DNA from: Gallionella sp. UBA4737
GTDB lineage: Bacteria > Pseudomonadota > Gammaproteobacteria > Burkholderiales > Gallionellaceae
DNA length: 18,632 bases
Assembly: GCA_002403995.1 (NCBI GenBank)
Contig: DHIV01000110.1
Coordinates: 12,286 to 30,917 of the forward strand
Reading direction: 5' to 3'
The notes under the pieces are model-generated. The model saw nothing but the letters and a program-made list of their open reading frames with translations. It did not search any database and was not told the DNA's origin. Position 1 is the stretch's first letter. Every line of letters begins with the position of its first letter. Made by a program: the position numbers and the translations under genes. Of this stretch, positions 8,309 through 14,251 are shown one piece after another.

Positions 8309-9256
8309 CTACCTTTTCATTTTATGTTCAATATCTGCCAGTGTTTCTTGCGCAGTCTGTGCAAGCGGGCCGCCCAGGCTGACTGCCCGGCGAGCAGCCG
8401 CCAGCGCTTCTTCATAGCGCGCCTGATCGGCCAGGGTTTGCGCCAGGTTATTAAATGCGGCTACTGAATCGGGGTGGTCATGTGCGGCCTGACGAAAGGC
8501 GGTCTCGGCTTTGGCCAGGTCATGCATTCGATATGCGGTGTTGCCGACGCCGATTTGCGCGGACAGATTTCCCGGCCAACGATTCAGTGCGGCAATGTAT
8601 GTGCTCTGTACCTGTTCAGGTTCACTGGTTTTCTCCAGTGCGCTGACTGCCGCAATAAATGAAGTGGCTTCCGCGGTTACCGGGATTTTTCCCGGTGGCA
8701 ACGTGACCATCGCCCAGTAGCCGCTGCGTGCCCAGGTGTATTCGAATGTCCGCATCGGCAATACTTGCCGTTGCTCGGGCCCTGAGCGCAGGATGATTTC
8801 AGCATTGTCGAGGTCGTAGCCGATCGCGACCGCATAATGCCAGACTGGATACCAGGCGAAGGCCAGATTCTGAAGCACGACAACGGGCGTTCCGGCGGCG
8901 ATCTCGCGCAGCATATCGTTCAATTCGGGGGCCAGTTGATAGGCGGTCGCGCCTTGGCGGCGCGTCGCAGCCAGCATCTCGACCTGCAGGCTGCCGTGCC
9001 GGTCGGGCAAATAAAGTTCTGGTTTTAGCGTTTCGGGCGTCGCCGCAATTCCGATGGAATTCAAAGACATCGCCAGCGATGCCGGCCCACATTGAAAAGC
9101 ATCCTGCGCAAAATAGGGCACTTCGGTGAGTTCGGCATGCCTGGGCAGAGAGGCCGGCGGAGAACCCAGCATCAGGCGCGTCTGCGGCGGAGTCGCGCAT
9201 GCGCCCAGTGACAAAAGAAAAACGCCCACTAAAAAGCGGGCGTTCCGCATCAACAT
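8309..9256 (-). CDS. PA2778-like C39-type cysteine peptidase lipoprotein with TPR repeats
   Basis: Predicted envelope lipoprotein of 315 residues. The signal peptide ends in the lipobox LGAC (Cys20). A C39-like papain-fold domain follows: the candidate nucleophile is Cys56 in QCGPASLAM and the base is His140 in VWHYAVAIGYD. From about residue 215 to 300 there are tetratricopeptide repeats (LSAQIGVGNTAYRMHDLAKA; AAFNNLAQTLADQARYEEAL) for protein contacts. The pairing with the gene just upstream (3-bp gap) matches the PA2779-PA2778 pair of pseudomonads, which is my basis for the name. ATG 9250 is an alternative start; neither has a clear ribosome site, so translation probably depends on the upstream gene. 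Target protein unknown. A terminator-shaped hairpin lies inside codons 5-12. Confidence 0.85.
   Translation of the reverse strand: MLMRNARFLVGVFLLSLGACATPPQTRLMLGSPPASLPRHAELTEVPYFAQDAFQCGPASLAMSLNSIGIAATPETLKPELYLPDRHGSLQVEMLAATRRQGATAYQLAPELNDMLREIAAGTPVVVLQNLAFAWYPVWHYAVAIGYDLDNAEIILRSGPEQRQVLPMRTFEYTWARSGYWAMVTLPPGKIPVTAEATSFIAAVSALEKTSEPEQVQSTYIAALNRWPGNLSAQIGVGNTAYRMHDLAKAETAFRQAAHDHPDSVAAFNNLAQTLADQARYEEALAAARRAVSLGGPLAQTAQETLADIEHKMKR
9221..9244 (-). promoter_or_regulatory. Terminator-shaped hairpin inside the start of the peptidase gene (possible attenuator)
   Basis: On the minus strand AACGCCC (9244-9238) and GGGCGTT (9227-9221) form a 7-bp stem with a 10-base loop, followed by TTTCTTTTG. 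This has the shape of an intrinsic terminator, yet it lies within the signal-peptide codons of the peptidase gene and just after the PA2779-like gene. Confidence 0.5.
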
Positions 9257-9259
9257 GAA

Positions 9260-9670
9260 TTATCGTCTAATAGCATGGGTGAACGGGAAGACTTTGGTCA
9301 GCCCGAGAATATCGGTTATCAGCAAAACGATGAAAATGAAGAGCAACGCGCCGATGATACCGTCGCCGCCAACGGGCAATTGATCCAGTTTACCGGCGAT
9401 CATATGCGCTTCGTCATCGGTCAGTGCATTGACGCGCGCTTTCGCGTCCCCTGCCGACACACCTTCCTTTTGCAGCTGGGCGAGTACGTCTGCACGGTCA
9501 ATGAACGCGATGATCCTGGCGCGGTCTTGCCCCGCCAGCTCATGGGAAACAGCTTGATCGGTTTCTACGATACCCGCAAAAGCGGGTTGCAACGGCAGGC
9601 CCATGGTCAGCATGGTTAAAATAACCATGCGGCTGGTCCAGCGCATGAATCGGGAATATTGCTGTGTCAT
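9260..9670 (-). CDS. PA2779-like small membrane protein
   Basis: Protein of 136 residues with a signal peptide (MTQQYSRFMRWTSRMVILTM onward, likely cleavage near PAFA-GIVE, residue 32), a charged soluble helix pair in the middle (DRARIIAFIDRADVLAQL; EGVSAGDAKARVNALTDDEA) and one strong C-terminal membrane helix (about 101-125, GALLFIFIVLLITDIL). Central VLAQLQKEGVSAGDAKARVNALTDDE and the C-terminal helix fit the PA2779 family as I remember it. The ribosome site is excellent: GAGGAG lies 7 bases before the ATG. It leads a two-gene unit with the peptidase, so the two products probably act together in the envelope, possibly as partner or substrate; this is inference. Confidence 0.85.
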   Translation of the reverse strand: MTQQYSRFMRWTSRMVILTMLTMGLPLQPAFAGIVETDQAVSHELAGQDRARIIAFIDRADVLAQLQKEGVSAGDAKARVNALTDDEAHMIAGKLDQLPVGGDGIIGALLFIFIVLLITDILGLTKVFPFTHAIRR

Positions 9671-9774
9671 TTTATTTCTCCTCGTTTATGTGAGACAGAA
9701 TTAACAACGTAAAGGATCCGGGTCGCTTCCAAGTGTCGACTATGAATAGATCTTTGCGAAGACACTGAGTTTCC

Positions 9775-9780
9775 ATTATA
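9775..9780 (-). promoter_or_regulatory. Candidate -10 element of the PA2779/PA2778 unit
   Basis: Minus-strand TATAAT, about 105 bases upstream of the PA2779-like ATG. The -35 region (AATTCT or ATTCTT at 16-17 bp) is poor, so an activator or another sigma factor may be involved. The rest of the 185-bp gap to the next gene shows nothing else clear. Confidence 0.4.
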
Positions 9781-9855
9781 GCGAGAGATCAAACAAAAGA
9801 ATTAAATTCGTGACATTTGAGATGAAATGCCAAGTGAGATTTTTGATCAGCTCCG

Positions 9856-10707
9856 CTAGGATGTATAGCGCAGCAAAAACTCGACCAATCTGTTGCGTAT
9901 CGCTTCGCTTTCGAGCGACTGGGCATGTCCCGCACCCGGGACTATCCATAGCTGCTTCGGTTCTCCGGCACGCTCGAACAGTTGCCGAGAATGGTGAGCC
10001 GGAACCACCACATCCTGGTCGCCGTGTATCAGCAGCAGTGGTAGAGGGCTTATCGCTGCGACCGAGTTTGCCGGGGAATAGTCATCGTCGACCGTTAACC
10101 AGGGCAGCCATTGGAACGGCCAGGTAAGGAAAAAACCGGCAAGTTTTTCCTTGGCGATCCGGCGGTAATCAAAGAATGAGCTGTCGATGACGACTGCGCG
10201 GATGTTGGCGTGATATGAGCTGTGCGCCGCGTAATAAATGGCGAGCGCGCCACCGAGACTCTGCCCGAAGATGACAATCCGATTAGGATCAACGTTTTTA
10301 TGCGCAAGCAGACTGCGCATGGCCGCATCGATATCGAGCTGTATTCCCGCCAGCGACGGCGTTCCTTCGGAGGCGCCATAACCGCGATAATCTAGCGCAA
10401 GCACGTTGAATCCTTCGGCGGGCAGCCACGCAACGTTACGGAAATGTGTGCTGATGTTTTCGGCATTGCCGTGCAGGAACAGCACAGTAGCTTTTGCCTT
10501 GCCGCCATTTTTATCTTGAGCCGGAAGAAACCACGCATTGAGCGGCGTGCCGTCCACCGCCTGGAAATTTTCTATTTGGTATTTGATTCCGTGCCGCTCC
10601 GGCGTGTCGATCAGATAACTGTGCGGCTGAAAAAACAGCTGGGTACAGCCGGATAGCAGCACAGTGAGTAGAAGCAATCCCAAAGAACGCATATCAAGGA
10701 TGCGCAT
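9856..10707 (-). CDS. Alpha/beta-hydrolase lipoprotein (BEM46/YhfR-like serine hydrolase)
   Basis: Envelope-anchored hydrolase of 283 residues. The signal peptide ends in lipobox LSGC (Cys21), giving a lipid anchor. The fold is clear: oxyanion HGN (79-81), nucleophile Ser150 in FGQSLGG, acid Asp232 in HGDQDVVVP and base His261 in GAGHAQS. LDYRGYGASEG is the usual strand-loop of this group (ABHD13/BEM46-like). Start choice: ATG 10707 lies one base after the TGA of the upstream gene, so translation is coupled; ATG 10692 would give a very short 15-residue signal peptide. A longer in-frame extension up to 10806 overlaps the upstream gene and has no signal-like features. Substrate unknown. Confidence 0.85.
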   Translation of the reverse strand: MRILDMRSLGLLLLTVLLSGCTQLFFQPHSYLIDTPERHGIKYQIENFQAVDGTPLNAWFLPAQDKNGGKAKATVLFLHGNAENISTHFRNVAWLPAEGFNVLALDYRGYGASEGTPSLAGIQLDIDAAMRSLLAHKNVDPNRIVIFGQSLGGALAIYYAAHSSYHANIRAVVIDSSFFDYRRIAKEKLAGFFLTWPFQWLPWLTVDDDYSPANSVAAISPLPLLLIHGDQDVVVPAHHSRQLFERAGEPKQLWIVPGAGHAQSLESEAIRNRLVEFLLRYTS

Positions 10708-10708
10708 T

Positions 10709-12622
10709 TCAGAAATAGAACAACATCGACGCCGAGCCGCTGTTGTAAGTCCGTTGCAATTCGCGGTTTCGCGCGACATCCACTCGCAGTGCAAGATCAC
10801 GACCAAATGCCAGGCGCTGTTCCAGACCGAATGTACGAGGCGTGTCGCGCTGGCCCAGAAAGTATCGCATACCGCGCACGTAACCGTGCAAGCGCCAGCG
10901 CGGGCTGAAGTCGATCATTCCGCCCGCGCTTGCACCTGCACCCAGTGCATATCCGTTTGCCAGATTTTTGTTGAGCCGAGCACTGCTGTCGAACAAGGCA
11001 TACCACAGAGCCGTGTCACTCTTGTTAGACCAGGCTCCCCCTGTTCCGCCATCCAGCGAAAAAGCCAGCGGTTCGCTGCCATCGGGTGCGCGGACGCGCT
11101 GCCACCCGGCTGATATTTTCCATGACATGGGTTGAAAGAAGTCGTCGCGTGGAGTCAGCGACAGGATGCTGATAGGAGTGAATTTTTCAATTCTCGCTGT
11201 GCCAGAATCATAATGGCGCAGACCGAGGCTGAAGAACTCAAGCTCTGCGCCGCGCGCATATCCGCCATCGCTATCCATGATGTCGTGGTAGGTGGCACGA
11301 GCACTCAGCTCCTGAAAGTTCTGCCCGTCCGTGCGCCCGGTACCGAGTGTGAAACGTGACGAGCCATGCCCCTGATCAGGACGGACTTTCGGCACCGGAA
11401 CCTCCGGTGTCTGGGCCGCTACATCCAGGTGGCTTCGCGCGGTGAGCAGTTCGCGCGCCAGCTTGGCAGGATCGGTCGCGTCATTTTTGCCGATGATGCG
11501 CCGATAGTTCACATAGTCCTGGCTGGCCTCAAACACTGCGGCGGTACGATCGTCGGGCAGTGCCCGCAGAGCCGGATCGTCTACAGTGATGTGCCCCACA
11601 CTCAAATCCTTCACCAGTCCGAGTTCTTGTTCATTCAACGCGTCCAATCTGTACTTTACCACCGTAGCGTTGGACGGACGATAAACAACTTTCTTCACCA
11701 AATTCGGTTGCTTGGTGATTGCGCGTACGGTGTCGGCGGGGATTGCCCACCAGCGGAACTGGCTGGTGAGATCCAGTTCCGGTCTCGCGACCTGCAGCAG
11801 ACCCAGCAAATGATACGCGCAATTCTCATCGAAGAAAAAATACTGAAAGTAGGTGGGCCCCAGTTCCCAAGCGTGCATCAGAACACGGTCGACTTCTTCG
11901 GGGCTAAGGTTCAACTGGTATTCCCACAGATCGCGATTCTCAAGATCACTGTATTCGCGCACTTTGATGTAGTAGGGCAGGACCGAAAATACACCGGGAT
12001 AGCCCCCGAATAAGCCGCTCATTGCATAGGTGAGGCCATTCGTTTCATCGGTGTTTGCCGCGAAGGTGATAGCGTAAGCAAGCAGCCGGGTATGTTCATC
12101 CTGATCCTTCGCGTCCACCCTGACGAGAGGATGGCCGTACATCGATGACGGACTGTTGAGATATGCCGAAGCAAAGATGAGCGTCAGCCCGCTCGGGTTA
12201 AGACCGGTATGCCATTTTTGATAGCGTTTGCATTCGCGCCGCGGAAGAAGTTGCGGATCGAATGCAAGCTGTTGGTTAAGCCACGCGTAACGCGCGATGA
12301 ACAGGCACTGGGGATTCTGCTGCTCGTTGCTTTCCTCGATATCCGAGTAAAAACTCGCGATGGTGGCTTCCAATTCCGCTTGAGGATTGTTCTTTCCGCC
12401 CGGCGCATTATAGAACTGCGGGCTGTCGACCAGGCCGTGGACACCTGGAGCAATAAGGTTAGGAACGTAATGTACCAGTTTTATCCACTCCGGCCGCTCC
12501 GCGAGCCGGAGTTGCTTCGACTTTGCAACCAGCTCAGCAAGGTATGCGCTATCCATCTTAGCGAACGCGGAAGACGGGTACAGAAATAGCACCGCACAGA
12601 CAAGCAGCCCTATAGAGCGCAT
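10709..12622 (-). CDS. DUF4105 (Lnb N-terminal periplasmic) domain protein
   Basis: Secreted or outer-envelope protein of 637 residues. The signal peptide is residues 1-21 (cleavage SAFA-KMDS). Residues about 25-100 form a helical lead domain. DUF4105 follows at about 110-330: the conserved His164 in MYGHPLVRVD and Cys268/His271 in DENCAYHLLGLL look like the cysteine-hydrolase-type active site proposed for this family. The last 230 residues alternate hydrophobic and polar positions (RFTLGTGRTDGQNFQELSAR...) and end in MLFYF with a terminal Phe, suggesting an outer-membrane beta-barrel-like part. The related domain is named after the bifidobacterial lacto-N-biosidase locus, but function in proteobacteria is not known. 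It is translationally coupled to the lipoprotein hydrolase behind it. Confidence 0.85.
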   Translation of the reverse strand: MRSIGLLVCAVLFLYPSSAFAKMDSAYLAELVAKSKQLRLAERPEWIKLVHYVPNLIAPGVHGLVDSPQFYNAPGGKNNPQAELEATIASFYSDIEESNEQQNPQCLFIARYAWLNQQLAFDPQLLPRRECKRYQKWHTGLNPSGLTLIFASAYLNSPSSMYGHPLVRVDAKDQDEHTRLLAYAITFAANTDETNGLTYAMSGLFGGYPGVFSVLPYYIKVREYSDLENRDLWEYQLNLSPEEVDRVLMHAWELGPTYFQYFFFDENCAYHLLGLLQVARPELDLTSQFRWWAIPADTVRAITKQPNLVKKVVYRPSNATVVKYRLDALNEQELGLVKDLSVGHITVDDPALRALPDDRTAAVFEASQDYVNYRRIIGKNDATDPAKLARELLTARSHLDVAAQTPEVPVPKVRPDQGHGSSRFTLGTGRTDGQNFQELSARATYHDIMDSDGGYARGAELEFFSLGLRHYDSGTARIEKFTPISILSLTPRDDFFQPMSWKISAGWQRVRAPDGSEPLAFSLDGGTGGAWSNKSDTALWYALFDSSARLNKNLANGYALGAGASAGGMIDFSPRWRLHGYVRGMRYFLGQRDTPRTFGLEQRLAFGRDLALRVDVARNRELQRTYNSGSASMLFYF

Positions 12623-12639
12623 TAATCAGGTAATTTGGG

Positions 12640-12671
12640 TAAGAAAAAACCCAGTGGTGCTACCACTGGGT
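12640..12671 (-). terminator. Rho-independent terminator of the DUF3015 gene
   Basis: A perfect 10-bp stem, ACCCAGTGGT (12649-12658) and ACCACTGGGT (12662-12671), with a 3-base loop. On the minus strand it is followed by TTTTTTCTT. It sits 21 bases after the DUF3015 stop and 27 bases before the DUF4105 start, so it separates the two transcription units. Confidence 0.93.
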
Positions 12672-12691
12672 GTTGGAGACCTGCGTTGATG

Positions 12692-13174
12692 TTACAGCGC
12701 GGCCTGATAATGCGAGAGAGTTGCATCCGATGCCAGAACCTCGCGCAAAGAGGCGACGACTTGCTCAGTCGCGACGCTCTCGTTGGTGAAGATGCGTGCC
12801 ACGTTGTCCTTGGTAAGGCGGTTGAACGCAGCCTGGTCTTTCGCTTCGATACCTAGCAAGTGAGAGAGAGAAGCCAGGGTTTCGCCGCTGCCGACCGACA
12901 TGTCGCGCGCCAGCTGATCTTTGTTGCTGTCGATGAACATCGCCATCTTCCAGTTTGAGCTGACTTCACCGCTCGGAGAGCAACCTGAGGTGCCGGAAGT
13001 GACGGCAAAAACCTGCCCAGTAAAACCATTAGTAGTCATGGCGAATACCTGTGGAGCAATACCCTTCTGGTTCTTGAATACCATGGAACCAACACCACAA
13101 CTGCCATCCGCACCAGCCAATGCTACTGCAGGAAATGCTACGACCAAAGATAAAATTGTTAAAAGCTTTTTCAT
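12692..13174 (-). CDS. DUF3015 family secreted protein
   Basis: Small exported protein of 160 residues. The signal peptide is MKKLLTILSLVVAFPAVALA with cleavage before GADGSCG. The mature part opens with the DUF3015 pattern: CGVGSMVF..., repeated TTNGFTGQVFAVTSGTSGCSP, and a helical C-terminal half with MSVGSGETLASLSHLLGIE. The two cysteines (in GSCG and SGCS) may form a disulphide. Family proteins are periplasmic or envelope proteins of unknown role. Start ATG 13174 has GGGAGG 5 bases upstream; the in-frame ATG at 13189 is too early. A clean terminator follows the gene, so it is a single-gene unit. Confidence 0.9.
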   Translation of the reverse strand: MKKLLTILSLVVAFPAVALAGADGSCGVGSMVFKNQKGIAPQVFAMTTNGFTGQVFAVTSGTSGCSPSGEVSSNWKMAMFIDSNKDQLARDMSVGSGETLASLSHLLGIEAKDQAAFNRLTKDNVARIFTNESVATEQVVASLREVLASDATLSHYQAAL

Positions 13175-13317
13175 GTGAACCTCCCGCAAAGTTGATATTG
13201 AAATTTGCTCGATTAACGTTCAATAAATCATTTGGACGTCAATCAGTTTATACAGGGTTACTCCGAGTATTGTCAATGTGCTGCATTTGTTTCCGGGGAA
13301 AACGCTTGGCTTTCCGC

Positions 13318-13490
13318 TCAGGCGAGCACCTTGAGCAACAACTTGGTCGCCAATGTGATCAATAGCACAGCGAACAGTTTGCGCAATAGCTCAACTCTCA
13401 TGTTGATGAGTGGCTTTTGCGCCCAAAGGCGTGGTAGTGATGATGGCTAGTGCGACCCAGAATAACGCGGGCAGGAAGACGAAATCCATA
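13318..13490 (-). pseudogene. C-terminal remnant of a TauE/SafE-like membrane permease, frameshifted
   Basis: Reading the minus strand from 13488 gives MDFVFLPALFWVALAIITTT then PLGAKATHQ, the usual last-but-one helix and PLGAxxAH turn of TauE/SafE sulfite-exporter-type permeases. A shift of one base at about 13408 then gives MRVELLRKLFAVLLITLATK and LLLKVLA before a stop at 13318-13320, which fits the final helix of the family. The rest of the gene (about 200 residues) is absent; upstream sequence is unrelated. It looks like the core-side stump of a gene cut when the island formed. Confidence 0.6.
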
Positions 13491-13694
13491 TAAATTGGGT
13501 TATGGCGATTGTCGGCACTAAGAGACATATTTGGAAAATACTGTGTTTTGACAGCTGATATAGCATGGTCATTAACGATCCAAAGATCCTTGTTCAACTC
13601 ACCAACGATATAAGCGTATTGGTTGTACGTCTGAACCAGCTCTAATCGAATGAAAGCCGTTTCGCTTCCAGAGTGGTCGAGATGGCTCGCCACG

Positions 13695-13967
13695 TTAGCC
13701 CCGCAAAGTACTGGCCTCATACTTCCTCTTGGTATTGTGTAGAAAGTCCTCCAAGGCTTCGCCAATGGTCTTGTTGGTCAGTTTACTGAGGGTAGTGGCG
13801 TGGCGGCTTATGGGGAAGTGTTCGGCATAGTTCAATTTGCCAAGCGCAATTTCATGGAGAATGGCTGCGCGTTTATTCGCAGCGAACCGGAGGTTGGCCT
13901 TGGTGGGTGGTAATTTGATTGTCTCGCGGCAACGTATGCCTTTGCCTTGTTCTCGGTTTACTTTTTG
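13695..13967 (-). pseudogene. N-terminal remnant of a phage-type tyrosine integrase (arm DNA-binding domain)
   Basis: A minus-strand frame, open from just after TGA 13970-13968 to TAA 13697-13695, encodes about 90 residues with no start codon. It contains IRCRETIKLPPTKANLRFAA, then NKRAAILHEIALGKLNYAEHFP and later TIGEALEDFLHN and YEASTLRG before the stop. This order is that of the N-terminal arm-binding domain (DUF3596 type) and the start of the core-binding domain of lambdoid-like integrases, where TLRGY normally continues into several hundred residues. The catalytic domain is missing. It was found by reading the frame, since larger overlapping frames hide it. It marks this end of the AT-rich region as a former integration site. 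Confidence 0.7.
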
Positions 13968-14078
13968 TCAAGGTTCCAATATTATCTACCCACAACTAGA
14001 ATAAATAAGCAGTGTTTGTCATAAGGCGAACTGCACGAAATCATCATTTAAAATCCAAAATCTCGTTGGGTGCAAATA

Positions 14079-14112
14079 GCTCCTTTCTTGGTTGAACACC
14101 AAAACAAGGAGC
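14079..14112 (+). promoter_or_regulatory. Hairpin that hides the ribosome binding site of the 35-codon gene
   Basis: GCTCCTT (14079-14085) pairs with AAGGAGC (14106-14112), and the inner TTGGT (14088-14092) with ACCAA (14098-14102) around a 5-base loop. The Shine-Dalgarno AGGAG (14107-14111) lies in the 3' arm, 7 bases before the ATG at 14119. Confidence 0.6.
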
Positions 14113-14118
14113 ATCAGC

Positions 14119-14226
14119 ATGTCTGCAAGTACGGCGTTACTCAGCTTAAGAAAATATACCATCACCATAGTTTGCCTGTCCTTCATCCTGACGGCCTGTA
14201 CTGTGGCGCGGTCAGCGCTTCCTTAA
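14119..14226 (+). CDS. Small lipoprotein-like peptide, 35 residues
   Basis: A short frame missed by length cut-offs. It encodes a basic N-terminus (LSLRKY), a hydrophobic core (TITIVCLSFI) and a lipobox LTAC (Cys27), followed by only eight residues, TVARSALP. AGGAG is placed well for initiation but lies in a hairpin. The form recalls entericidin and bacteriocin-release lipoproteins, which are slightly longer; it could instead be the truncated start of a larger lipoprotein gene. It precedes the ankyrin lipoprotein gene by 25 bp in the same direction, so they may be co-transcribed. No family recognised; function unknown. Confidence 0.5.
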   Translation: MSASTALLSLRKYTITIVCLSFILTACTVARSALP

Positions 14227-14251
14227 CTTAAAGAATAATCATAGGGCAATC

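Noticed and set aside
11366..12013. 215-codon plus-strand frame
   Set aside because: Antisense shadow of the DUF4105 gene, with no start signals or family resemblance.
13391..13765. 124-codon minus-strand frame taken as one gene
   Set aside because: Its start overlaps the integrase remnant out of frame and its end is the permease stump; it is a chance fusion of three segments rather than a gene.
13980..14118. Sigma-70 promoter for the small lipoprotein
   Set aside because: TTGTCA near 14016 has no good -10 at correct spacing; a promoter is likely but cannot be placed.
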